DNA of 64,000 bases, taken from the NCBI RefSeq assembly GCF_026410305.1, contig NZ_JAPMLQ010000001.1, positions 124,001 through 188,000 on the forward strand, in the 5' to 3' direction. The first letter of the stretch is position 1; every line of letters starts with the position of its first letter. A model generated the notes under the pieces. That model did no database searches. It had not been told where the DNA came from and saw nothing but the letters and a program-made list of their open reading frames with translations. Positions 1 to 7,340 of the stretch are shown here, piece by piece. The translations under genes and the position numbers were made by a program. This DNA is from Sulfitobacter sp. F26204 (GTDB taxonomy: Bacteria > Pseudomonadota > Alphaproteobacteria > Rhodobacterales > Rhodobacteraceae).

Positions 1-1006
1 CGATGTGCCCCTGCGCCTTTGCGGCACTCAATACCGCCTCGATCTGCGCCTGGGTTGCGGCGTCACAATCCAGAGTCATTTTCAAACCATCATCGCGTTT
101 GCGGAAATCGGCATTTTTTCCCACGATCCGCGCATAATGCCGGGCATCAAATTCACCCAGCTTGAAACCGGTGCGGATCAGCACCCAGGCAATGATTGAC
201 GCAAACATTGCCTTGCGCCAGGCCGCGCCCAAAGATCCCTTGCCGCGGCTGGCACGCGCCTCAAGCGACGCGCCTTTGTGCGGCCATCCAAACCCGGGGC
301 CATTTTCGGGCACCGGGTGGCCGCCCCGTTCCAACCCATGCGCCAGCGTTACCACGCGGTCATACAGCCGTGAAATTGCTTCGACCGGGGCATCTTCCAC
401 CGGTGTCACGAGAATCGACAGAATTGTTCCATTCCGCGCAGGCATCGGCGACCAGCGACAGGACAGACCCGTCAAATCGGGTTGTTCACCTTCGGGCGCA
501 AGCGGGATTGCATAATTTCCCGCCTTCATCTGGGCCTCGGCCCAGTGCAACCCGCCCCCGTCGAACATGGCATAATCCACCCCGTCCGAGACCTGGAACC
601 GTGCGACCCGCACGTCGCCGCCATGCGCATGGACATGGGCAACGGGAACCAGAGCCACCCGCATCTCGATGTCAAAGGAATCCTTTGCCCAGCGGGCAAC
701 CCGCGCCAGGGCATCGCGTGCTGCGGCCGCATCCGACGGCGGTACCGCAAAACCGGCACCATCCCCCCCGAACACAAAAGGAAAGGCGGCACCATCAAGC
801 GCATTCATCATGGCGGAAATCACTGCAGCACCGACCATGTTCACCGTCTTGTACCGTCCCTCCTTGATCAAACCGGTCGAGTTGACGATGTCGGTTGTAC
901 CCACCAGCCAATCCTGCGGTAGCGCGGTAAAGCGATCTGCCTGGGTCAATTGATCAAAGTCGCTGATACGCGGCAAATGATCGTAAAATGGATCGCGTGA
1001 TGTCAT
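1..1006 (-). CDS. DUF3095 family, nucleotide-cyclase-like protein (3' end off the window)
   Basis: A continuous minus-strand frame of 335 codons runs from an ATG at 1004-1006 to the left edge with no stop, so the C-terminus is missing. The sequence matches my memory of DUF3095 proteins. Visible blocks are TTDIVNSTGLIKEGRY (residues 37-52), VFGGDGAGFAVPP (78-90) and a C-terminal DDGLKMTLDCD segment (305-315). The TDIVNST block resembles the metal-binding start of class III adenylate cyclases, and GGDG resembles the GGDEF turn, so a cyclase-like fold is likely. Catalysis is unproven. It is divergent from asd with a 137-nt gap. Family call fairly sure; biochemical role unknown. Confidence 0.8.
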   Translation of the reverse strand, partial: MTSRDPFYDHLPRISDFDQLTQADRFTALPQDWLVGTTDIVNSTGLIKEGRYKTVNMVGAAVISAMMNALDGAAFPFVFGGDGAGFAVPPSDAAAARDALARVARWAKDSFDIEMRVALVPVAHVHAHGGDVRVARFQVSDGVDYAMFDGGGLHWAEAQMKAGNYAIPLAPEGEQPDLTGLSCRWSPMPARNGTILSILVTPVEDAPVEAISRLYDRVVTLAHGLERGGHPVPENGPGFGWPHKGASLEARASRGKGSLGAAWRKAMFASIIAWVLIRTGFKLGEFDARHYARIVGKNADFRKRDDGLKMTLDCDAATQAQIEAVLSAAKAQGHI

Positions 1007-1143
1007 CCTGCCAGCCTTGTTAGACGGCCAAGTCTAGCACGGTGCAAGTCACACAGACCAGCCATGTGCCGCCAAGGCCTTTTCACGGTCCGACAAGCGG
1101 TGTATGTGCCGCGAGCTATCCCTTTATACAACGGAGAAATAAG

Positions 1144-2166
1144 ATGGGTTATCGCGTCGCCGTCGTGGGCGCCACAGGCAATGTGGGCCGCGAAATGCTG
1201 AACATCCTGGCTGAACGCCAGTTCCCTGTGGACGAGATTGTGGCACTTGCCAGCCGTCGTTCTTTGGGTACGGAAGTCAGCTTTGGTGACAAGACGCTGA
1301 AATGCAAGGACCTCGATACGTTTGATTTCACGGGATGGGACATGGCACTTTTTGCTGTGGGCTCGGAAGCGACCAAGAAATACGCCCCCGGTGCGGCCAA
1401 GGCAGGCTGTGTAGTGATCGATAACTCTTCACTATACCGCTATGACAAGGATGTGCCGTTGATCGTGCCCGAGGTGAATCCGCAGGCCATACACGACTAT
1501 GCCAAAAAGAACATCATCGCGAATCCAAACTGCTCGACGGCGCAGATGGTTGTCGCGCTCAAGCCCCTGCATGACCGCGCGACGATCAAACGCGTTGTTG
1601 TCAGCACCTATCAATCGGTTTCGGGTGCCGGCAAGGAAGGCGCAGACGAGCTGTGGGATCAAACCAAATCAATCTATAATCCGACCTCGGATGTGCCGCC
1701 CAACAAGTTTACCAAACAGATCGCGTTCAATGTGATTCCGCATATTGATGTTTTTCTGGACGACGGTTCGACCAAAGAAGAATGGAAGATGGTCGCGGAA
1801 ACGAAAAAGATCGTCGACAAGAACATCAAGGTCACTGCAACCTGTGTGCGTGTTCCGGTCTTTGTCGGTCACTCCGAAGCGATCAATATCGAATTCGAAA
1901 ACCATCTTGACGAAGACGAGGCCCGCGACATCCTGCGCGAGGCACCCGGCGTCATGGTGATCGACAAGAGAGAGGACGGCGGTTACGTCACGCCGGTCGA
2001 ATGTGTCGGTGACTTTGCAACCTTCATCAGCCGGATCAGGCAAGACAGCACAATCGACAACGGCCTGAACCTGTGGTGCGTTTCCGATAACCTGCGCAAA
2101 GGTGCTGCTTTGAACGCAGTACAGATTGCGGAACTGTTGGGGCGCGAAGTTCTGAAAAAGGGTTAA
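1144..2166 (+). CDS. asd: Aspartate-semialdehyde dehydrogenase
   Basis: Makes L-aspartate 4-semialdehyde from aspartyl phosphate with NADPH, at the branch to lysine (diaminopimelate), threonine and methionine; cytosolic. The 340-residue product is full length. It has the N-terminal dinucleotide loop GATGNVG (9-15), catalytic cysteine 130 in NPNCSTAQ, the QSVSGAGKEG substrate loop (157-166) and histidine 243 in VGHSEAIN. The frame stays open to 1042, but the ATG at 1144 follows GGAG and starts exactly at the conserved MGYRVAVVGATG, so I chose it. A terminator follows the stop, so the gene appears monocistronic. Confidence 0.97.
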   Translation: MGYRVAVVGATGNVGREMLNILAERQFPVDEIVALASRRSLGTEVSFGDKTLKCKDLDTFDFTGWDMALFAVGSEATKKYAPGAAKAGCVVIDNSSLYRYDKDVPLIVPEVNPQAIHDYAKKNIIANPNCSTAQMVVALKPLHDRATIKRVVVSTYQSVSGAGKEGADELWDQTKSIYNPTSDVPPNKFTKQIAFNVIPHIDVFLDDGSTKEEWKMVAETKKIVDKNIKVTATCVRVPVFVGHSEAINIEFENHLDEDEARDILREAPGVMVIDKREDGGYVTPVECVGDFATFISRIRQDSTIDNGLNLWCVSDNLRKGAALNAVQIAELLGREVLKKG

Positions 2167-2185
2167 GTCCCGCATAAGGTATCAA

Positions 2186-2221
2186 GGCGTCCCGGTTCAC
2201 TCTCGGGGCGTCTTTTGTTTT
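2186..2221 (+). terminator. Rho-independent terminator of asd
   Basis: GGCGTCCCG (2186-2194) pairs with CGGGGCGTC (2204-2212) as a 9-bp stem with two G-U pairs. A T-rich run (TTTTGTTT) follows at once. It begins 19 nt after the asd stop. Confidence 0.85.
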
Positions 2222-2354
2222 CCCGCTTAGCGCAAACTACGACACCCTGCCGGGAAACCGGCACCCTGTTTCAATCTTTTCCGATCATGCCACCCGCGCC
2301 GACTGCCACCACGGTGCCTCTCGGTTCAGGGGGCAACCAGTTCAGCCCATCAAC

Positions 2355-2747
2355 TTATCCCGGCATATCGGTGCCAAAGCGGCACACCAGCTTGCGATAG
2401 GGAAAGCCAAGTTCGGACATTCTGCATACTTCCGTTTCACAAGGGACCTTGACCAAGGTGACGCCACCGATACCAGGTTGCAATTCATACCCCTGCACGG
2501 CCAGTCGCTCCCCAAGATCTTTCCAATTTGTTGCCTCGGCCATGTCGCGTGCAAGCAACGTCTGCAATGCCATGACAAGGCCTTGATCCCCCTCTTGTGT
2601 GGCATCCACATGAAGGCGGCGCGCGATCTCCCGTGCCAGCAAGCGGCGCACCAGATGCCCGATGCTGACATCCTGATGCGCTGTCACATATCGCGCGTTG
2701 TACAGCAGGGATTGAGGCGGCTCTATGGGGACGATCTCCGGTGGCAT
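2355..2747 (-). CDS. Conserved hypothetical protein, 130 aa
   Basis: I cannot give it a function. The N-terminal half (VSIGHLVRRLLAREIARRL) looks helical. The C-terminal half, TNWKDLGERLAVQGYELQ followed by a glycine-rich strand and CRMSELGFPYRKL, resembles a small module seen in Rhodobacterales hypothetical proteins and at the ends of some plasmid relaxases, where a wHTH-like helical part precedes 'ASELG'. That resemblance is from memory and weak. Codon use matches the neighbours. It lies alone between the asd terminator and the carbonic anhydrase gene. The upstream ribosome site is weak, so the start is uncertain. Confidence 0.6.
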   Translation of the reverse strand: MPPEIVPIEPPQSLLYNARYVTAHQDVSIGHLVRRLLAREIARRLHVDATQEGDQGLVMALQTLLARDMAEATNWKDLGERLAVQGYELQPGIGGVTLVKVPCETEVCRMSELGFPYRKLVCRFGTDMPG

Positions 2748-2805
2748 CAGACAAGGCTGAAAGAGAATCGATTAAAATCGCGTTAAGTCCGTATTACCCC
2801 TGCAG

Positions 2806-2834
2806 ACAGATACTGCGCGCCTGTGTATCTGTCC
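2806..2834. repeat. 9-bp perfect inverted repeat
   Basis: GACAGATAC (2806-2814) is repeated inverted as GTATCTGTC (2826-2834) around an 11-nt loop. It lies between the carbonic anhydrase stop and the start of the next minus-strand gene. It could be that gene's terminator stem (no T-run follows) or an operator for the downstream gene. Confidence 0.5.
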
Positions 2835-2899
2835 CGGGATGCCCCCCGCGCGGGACGACTGCGCCGCGCCCTCATGAACAGGCGCGGACAAGCCTCCCC

Positions 2900-3550
2900 T
2901 CAAACGGGAAGGAACGATTTGGATTCATGGCTATAATGTTCCAGGCCGCCTTCACCAATGTCTGTCCAAAGACCATGCAGGGTCAATTCACCACTGTCGA
3001 TTCGCTGTTGAACAAAGGGAAAGGTCAGCAGGTTCTCCAACGATACCATCACAGATTGTTTTTCCAGGGCGCGGGTCTGTTCTTCGGGGTCCTGCAGGTC
3101 TGCAACCATTTCGAATCCTGGCCGCAGAATGTCCATCCAACGCCCCACGAAACTCGATTTCTCTTCCATCTCGGGCGCATTGCCTTTGCACATATCGATG
3201 CATCCTTTGACGCCGCCGCAATTGGAATGCCCCAATACGATCAGATGGCTGACCTTCAGCACGCAAACCGCATATTCGACGGCTGCCGAAGTGCCGTGAT
3301 GATCGCCATCCGGTTCGTATGGCGGCACCAGATTGGCGATATTGCGGTGAATGAAAAACTCGCCCTGATCCGCACCAAAGATCGACGTCACATGTACCCG
3401 GCTGTCACAGCACGAGATCACCATCGCACGCGGATGCTGCCCGTCTGTTGCCAGGCGACGGTACCAGGCTTCATTGTCGGCATATCCGGTGGCCTTCCAG
3501 CCATGATAGCGTTGAACCAAATAGCTGGGCAGCGGCCGCACATTCTTCAT
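2900..3550 (-). CDS. Beta-class carbonic anhydrase
   Basis: Interconverts CO2 and bicarbonate; cytosolic zinc enzyme. The 216-residue protein has the expected zinc ligands Cys47 and Asp49 (CCDSRV), His108 and Cys111 (GHSNCGG), plus the conserved HRNIANLVPPY segment. The ATG at 3550 follows GAGGAACTGAAA and starts at the conserved MKNVRPLPSYL. An upstream ATG in frame at 3622 adds 24 unconserved residues and was rejected. It is divergent from the Hpt-like gene. Bicarbonate supply for carboxylases such as AccABCD is a plausible role. I leave the symbol open because can and cynT cannot be told apart here. Confidence 0.93.
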   Translation of the reverse strand: MKNVRPLPSYLVQRYHGWKATGYADNEAWYRRLATDGQHPRAMVISCCDSRVHVTSIFGADQGEFFIHRNIANLVPPYEPDGDHHGTSAAVEYAVCVLKVSHLIVLGHSNCGGVKGCIDMCKGNAPEMEEKSSFVGRWMDILRPGFEMVADLQDPEEQTRALEKQSVMVSLENLLTFPFVQQRIDSGELTLHGLWTDIGEGGLEHYSHESKSFLPV

Positions 3551-3699
3551 TTTCAGTTCCTCGTTCAGTGATATTGCGCAGGAAGTAACGCAATTTTTTG
3601 GCAGTTTCGAGAGAAAAGGCAATCAGGCCTCAACCATTTCATCATCACTTGTCGGCAAAAGACTGCGAGCCGTGGGGGCTGAATAATGGGTGACACATC

Positions 3700-4077
3700 A
3701 TGCAGCTTCTGCACATCAAACCGGTGGAAAACGTAAACCTCGATCAGAACCAACTGGGCGGATTGTATTCTCAACTGGGCCCCGCAGGGGCCGAAGACGT
3801 CCTATGCCGGGCCTTGGAGGAACTCTCCCTACGTCTGTCGCAAAGCGAAGAATTGTATCGGCAAGGACAGTGGCACGAATTGCGCAGAAACACGCGGTCA
3901 CTGATTGCGATTGCGGATCAGATCGGGATGCAGGCGCTCAGCCGGGTGGCAAACGACGTAATCCGGTGCATTGACCAAACCAATGGTGTGGCGATCGCCG
4001 CAACCCTGTCGCGTCTGATGCGTGTGGGGGACCGTTCCCTCTCGGCGATCTGGGAAAGTCAGGATGTAACAATCTGA
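3700..4077 (+). CDS. Hpt-like helical protein lacking the phosphorylatable histidine
   Basis: 125 residues, almost all helical by composition. The segment LYRQGQWHELRRNTRSLIAIADQIGM (quoted in part; residues 53-78) aligns by eye with the second helix of histidine-phosphotransfer domains, where H-x-L-K-G is expected. Here the position reads RNTRSLI, with no histidine. A four-helix Hpt-like fold is therefore possible, with a structural or regulatory role rather than phosphotransfer. It precedes the aminopeptidase gene by about 130 nt on the same strand. Coding potential is clear; the family assignment is tentative. Confidence 0.6.
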   Translation: MQLLHIKPVENVNLDQNQLGGLYSQLGPAGAEDVLCRALEELSLRLSQSEELYRQGQWHELRRNTRSLIAIADQIGMQALSRVANDVIRCIDQTNGVAIAATLSRLMRVGDRSLSAIWESQDVTI

Positions 4078-4205
4078 CGGCTTGGCAGTGGTTCTTACAG
4101 CACAAAAAGCGCGAAAAACCCGAACAGCGCTATTCCTGCACAAGCCATTGCAGGCCCGCGCAAAAGGCTTAGGCTATGTTCAACATAGTCACTTCAAGGT
4201 CTTTT

Positions 4206-5588
4206 ATGTCTCTTACCTTTGCCCCCGCTTCAGACACCGCCATTCCCCTGCATGTTCTTCCTGAGGATCAGGTTGAATCATGGCTCGCCCAGCAGCCCGC
4301 CGCCACAAAAAACCAACTGACCGGCCAGGGGTTCACCGGCGCTTTGGGACAGGCGGCCAGCATCGCAGGCCCCGACGGCACGCCAGCCAGTGCGGTTGTC
4401 GGCTTCGGCACCGAAGACACACGGCGGCGGGGCCGCTTTCATCTGGCGGCTGCCGTCGGCAAACTCCCCAAGGGGGACTACCGCATCATCAGCCAGGTTG
4501 ATACCGCCACCCTCTCTGTCGAATCGCTGGGCTGGTTACTCGCCGCTTACCGATTTGACCGCTATCGCAAACAACCCCCTTTGGCGGCCCGGCTGGTCGC
4601 ACCTGACGGGGTCGATATCACCCGGATCGAGGCACATGCAGCCGGCGAAGCTCTGACCCGTGACTTGATCAACACACCCGCCAATGACATGGGTCCGCCC
4701 GATCTGGAACAGGCTGCCCGCGATCTGGTCGACCGGCATGGCGCAGCAATCTCTGTCATCGCGGGTGATGAGCTGCTTACCCGGAACTTCCCGCTGATCC
4801 ACACCGTCGGCCGCGCAGCAGACCGCGCGCCCCGCCTGATCGATATGACCTGGGGTACCAAAGGGCCCAAGCTTACCTTGGTCGGAAAAGGCGTCTGTTT
4901 CGACACCGGTGGCCTGAATCTCAAACCCGGTGCCTCGATGGCACTGATGAAGAAAGACATGGGCGGTGCCGCCGCTGTGCTGGGCCTTGCGCATATGATC
5001 ATGGCCACCGGTCACGCCATCCAACTGCGCGTGTTGATCCCCGCGGTCGAAAACGCGGTGTCCGGCAATGCCTTCCGCCCGGGCGACATCCTGACCTCGC
5101 GCAAGGGGCTCACGGTCGAAATCAACAATACTGACGCTGAGGGACGCCTGGTGCTCGCTGATGCCCTGGCCCTCGCAGACGAAGAAAACCCAGACCAGAT
5201 CATCTCGATGGCTACGCTCACGGGGGCGGCCCGCGTTGCCGTCGGCCCTGATCTGGCCCCCTATTACAGCGCGGATCCCGCCTTTGTCGCAGCTCTCGAA
5301 AATGCCGCGCAACGGGAAAGCGACCCGGTCTGGCGCCTCCCCTTTCATGACCCCTACGAAACCCTGATCGAACCCGGTATCGCCGACATTGACAACGCCC
5401 CCAAGGGCGGCTTTGCCGGCAGTATCACCGCCGCCCTGTTCCTGCGCCGCTTTGTCACCCAGACACCCTATGCACATTTTGACATCTACGGCTGGCAACC
5501 CGGTGATGCGCCAGCACGACCCAAAGGCGGCGTTGGCCAGGCTACCCGTGCCCTTCACACTGCGATCTCAGAACTGATGATCCCATGA
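4206..5588 (+). CDS. M17 family leucyl aminopeptidase
   Basis: Two-metal exopeptidase that removes N-terminal residues from peptides; cytosolic. The 460-residue protein carries the metal and catalytic motifs: KGVCFDTGGLNLKP, MKKDMGGAA and the family signature NTDAEGRLVLADAL. The N-terminal macrodomain-like part is about 150 residues and more divergent, as usual. The ATG at 4206 (MSLTFAP) follows AAGG at a workable distance; an ATG ten codons upstream is less likely. The stop overlaps the start of the NlpC/P60 gene by 4 nt (ATGA), so the two are translationally coupled. Confidence 0.93.
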   Translation: MSLTFAPASDTAIPLHVLPEDQVESWLAQQPAATKNQLTGQGFTGALGQAASIAGPDGTPASAVVGFGTEDTRRRGRFHLAAAVGKLPKGDYRIISQVDTATLSVESLGWLLAAYRFDRYRKQPPLAARLVAPDGVDITRIEAHAAGEALTRDLINTPANDMGPPDLEQAARDLVDRHGAAISVIAGDELLTRNFPLIHTVGRAADRAPRLIDMTWGTKGPKLTLVGKGVCFDTGGLNLKPGASMALMKKDMGGAAAVLGLAHMIMATGHAIQLRVLIPAVENAVSGNAFRPGDILTSRKGLTVEINNTDAEGRLVLADALALADEENPDQIISMATLTGAARVAVGPDLAPYYSADPAFVAALENAAQRESDPVWRLPFHDPYETLIEPGIADIDNAPKGGFAGSITAALFLRRFVTQTPYAHFDIYGWQPGDAPARPKGGVGQATRALHTAISELMIP

Positions 5589-6358
5589 GCGATCCCCGCC
5601 AGACGCCCGATCCCGCTGTCGCGACCCTTGCCGATCCTGCGCAGATCATCCTGCCCGTGGTTGATCTCTGCCGCACCGCTTCGGGACCGCGCGACAGACA
5701 ACTCCTGTACGGAGAGACCATAACCATCCTCCACAGGACTGCTGGATGGTCCTATGTGCAAGCTGCCAAAGACGGCTATTGCGGCTACATTCCCGCCAAC
5801 AGCCATGCCGCCTTCGGGACCGCAACACATTTTGTCAGCGCCGCAGCAACCCATGCCTATGCCCGTGCGGATTTCAAATCACCCGACCTGACCAGCCTCA
5901 GTTTCGCAAGCCGCCTGTCCGTCACCGCCACAATCGGCGCTTTCGCGCAAACTTCCCTCGGTTTCATCCCCCGCGCCCATCTCGCCCCGCTGCCGCAGGC
6001 GGCACAGGATCCTGCCGCTATTGCTGCGCTTTTCCTCGGCACGCCCTATCTTTGGGGTGGCAACTCGCGCTGGGGAATCGACTGTTCCGGCCTTGTCCAG
6101 GCCGCCTTGCTGGCCTGCGGTATCCCCTGTCCCGGCGACAGCGACATGCAATTGGATCTGGGGCAAAAGGCCGAAGGCCCCTACAAACGCAATGATCTGC
6201 TGTTCTGGAAAGGCCATGTCGCCCTGGTCACCGACCCCGAAACGCTGATCCATGCCAATGCCCATGCCATGGCCGTCACCCATGAACCGGTCAAGGCTGC
6301 CATCAGTCGCATAGAAACCCAGGGCGACGGTCCCGTCACGGCGCACCGCAGGTTTTAA
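5585..6358 (+). CDS. NlpC/P60 family peptidoglycan endopeptidase with N-terminal SH3-like domains
   Basis: Probable cell-wall gamma-D-glutamyl-diamino acid endopeptidase. Residues about 20-135 look like two bacterial SH3-type domains (GETITILHRTAGWSYVQ and a second copy). The catalytic domain follows, with Cys167 in GIDCSGLVQ, His211 in GHVAL and His223 in LIHANA. No signal peptide is visible, which matches several alphaproteobacterial homologues whose targets are imported muropeptides. Coupling to an aminopeptidase by a 4-nt overlap fits a peptide-recycling role; that part is inference. Confidence 0.88.
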   Translation: MSDPRQTPDPAVATLADPAQIILPVVDLCRTASGPRDRQLLYGETITILHRTAGWSYVQAAKDGYCGYIPANSHAAFGTATHFVSAAATHAYARADFKSPDLTSLSFASRLSVTATIGAFAQTSLGFIPRAHLAPLPQAAQDPAAIAALFLGTPYLWGGNSRWGIDCSGLVQAALLACGIPCPGDSDMQLDLGQKAEGPYKRNDLLFWKGHVALVTDPETLIHANAHAMAVTHEPVKAAISRIETQGDGPVTAHRRF

Positions 6359-6373
6359 GACACCGCACTGATC

Positions 6374-6395
6374 CTCTTTTTGGCCTTATATACCG
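6374..6395. repeat. 22-nt intergenic motif, copy 1
   Basis: CTCTTTTTGGCCTTATATAC plus CG, 16 nt after the NlpC/P60 stop. It matches 20 of 22 positions with 62373-62394, which also sits just behind a stop codon (yhhQ). Function unknown. Confidence 0.5.
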
Positions 6396-6429
6396 TCCGC
6401 ACTCTCCACGAGCACCGCCCACATGCGGT

Positions 6430-6777
6430 CTATTCGACCGCACGGATCAACTTGCGCTCCAGCACCCGGAGCACCGATTTCAGGTCCGCGCCACGTTTCA
6501 ACACCTGACCCGCCGCGCCAATCACCGCATATTGCCCCTGCTTGCTACGCAACTTCGGCCGCTTTTCGATCCGGTAAAGCGGCATCTCGGCGGTGCGGCG
6601 GAACACGGAAAACACCGCCACTTCACGTAAACAGGATATGCCGTAATCGCGCCATTCTCCCGCGGCCACCATGCGACCGTACAGCGACAGGATGACCGAC
6701 AGTTCCGTCCTGTGAAAGGCAACCTGTTCGGGCGGACGTTCGAATGGCGTCACTTGAGGTGGAAGGTGGCATGTCAT
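6430..6777 (-). CDS. DUF2794 family protein
   Basis: Small alphaproteobacterial protein of unknown function, probably cytosolic. The conserved core is plain: AFHRTELSVILSLYGRMVA, then EWRDYGI, then VFSVFRRTAEMPLYRIEKRP, and the end QVLKRGADLKSVLRVLERKL. The ATG at 6777 gives 115 residues, close to the usual length. The frame stays open to an ATG at 6843, but those 22 extra residues have no family resemblance and no Shine-Dalgarno. It is convergent with the NlpC/P60 gene and divergent from paaI. Confidence 0.85.
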   Translation of the reverse strand: MTCHLPPQVTPFERPPEQVAFHRTELSVILSLYGRMVAAGEWRDYGISCLREVAVFSVFRRTAEMPLYRIEKRPKLRSKQGQYAVIGAAGQVLKRGADLKSVLRVLERKLIRAVE

Positions 6778-6893
6778 GCCCTCACAGTTGCGTTCTTTGC
6801 GCGTCAAATCAAGAGCGTGCAGGATCAAATCTGTTGATAGCATGACCCATTAGTGCAAGTGTTCAGGTTTACGAAACATGAAAGCAACCAACT

Positions 6894-7340
6894 ATGACCC
6901 CGCAGGACCGCGCCCGCAAATGCGCCGAATTGATGTTCGCGCAGGATCGCGCATCACCCGGGCTGGGAATGTCGATCGTTGATGTCGGACCAGGTCATGC
7001 CACGCTGACGATGACCGTGCGTCCCGACATGCTGAACGGGCATCACATTTGCCACGGCGGTTTTATTTTCACGCTGGCTGACAGCGCCTTTGCCTTTGCG
7101 TGCAACAGTTACAACCAGAACACTGTCGCCCAGCAAAACCAGATCACCTATCTGACTCCGGGCCAGGCAGGCGAAGTCTTGACCGCGACCGCCTGCGAGG
7201 TATCGCGCACAGGGCGTTCAGGCGTCTATGATGTGACTGTCACCGGCGAAGACGGTCGCAGCATCGCGCAGTTTCGCGGGCTCTCCCGTACGGTCAAAGG
7301 CCAGCACTTCGAAGAAAAGCAAGAAGGGAACACCTCATGA
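6894..7340 (+). CDS. paaI: Hydroxyphenylacetyl-CoA thioesterase PaaI
   Basis: Hot-dog fold thioesterase that hydrolyses CoA esters stalled in the phenylacetate pathway. The 148 residues include the PaaI signature NGHHICHGGFIFTLADSAFA and the following CNSYN. The motif's glycine and aspartate (HGG, LAD) are intact. Its stop overlaps the start of paaK by 4 nt, which strongly supports the pathway assignment. None of the ring epoxidase genes (paaABCDE) or paaZ lies in this window. Confidence 0.93.
   Translation: MTPQDRARKCAELMFAQDRASPGLGMSIVDVGPGHATLTMTVRPDMLNGHHICHGGFIFTLADSAFAFACNSYNQNTVAQQNQITYLTPGQAGEVLTATACEVSRTGRSGVYDVTVTGEDGRSIAQFRGLSRTVKGQHFEEKQEGNTS

Noticed and set aside
4536-5558. A 340-codon open frame on the minus strand
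   Set aside because: Antisense to the aminopeptidase, whose catalytic motifs are intact; composition typical of a shadow frame.
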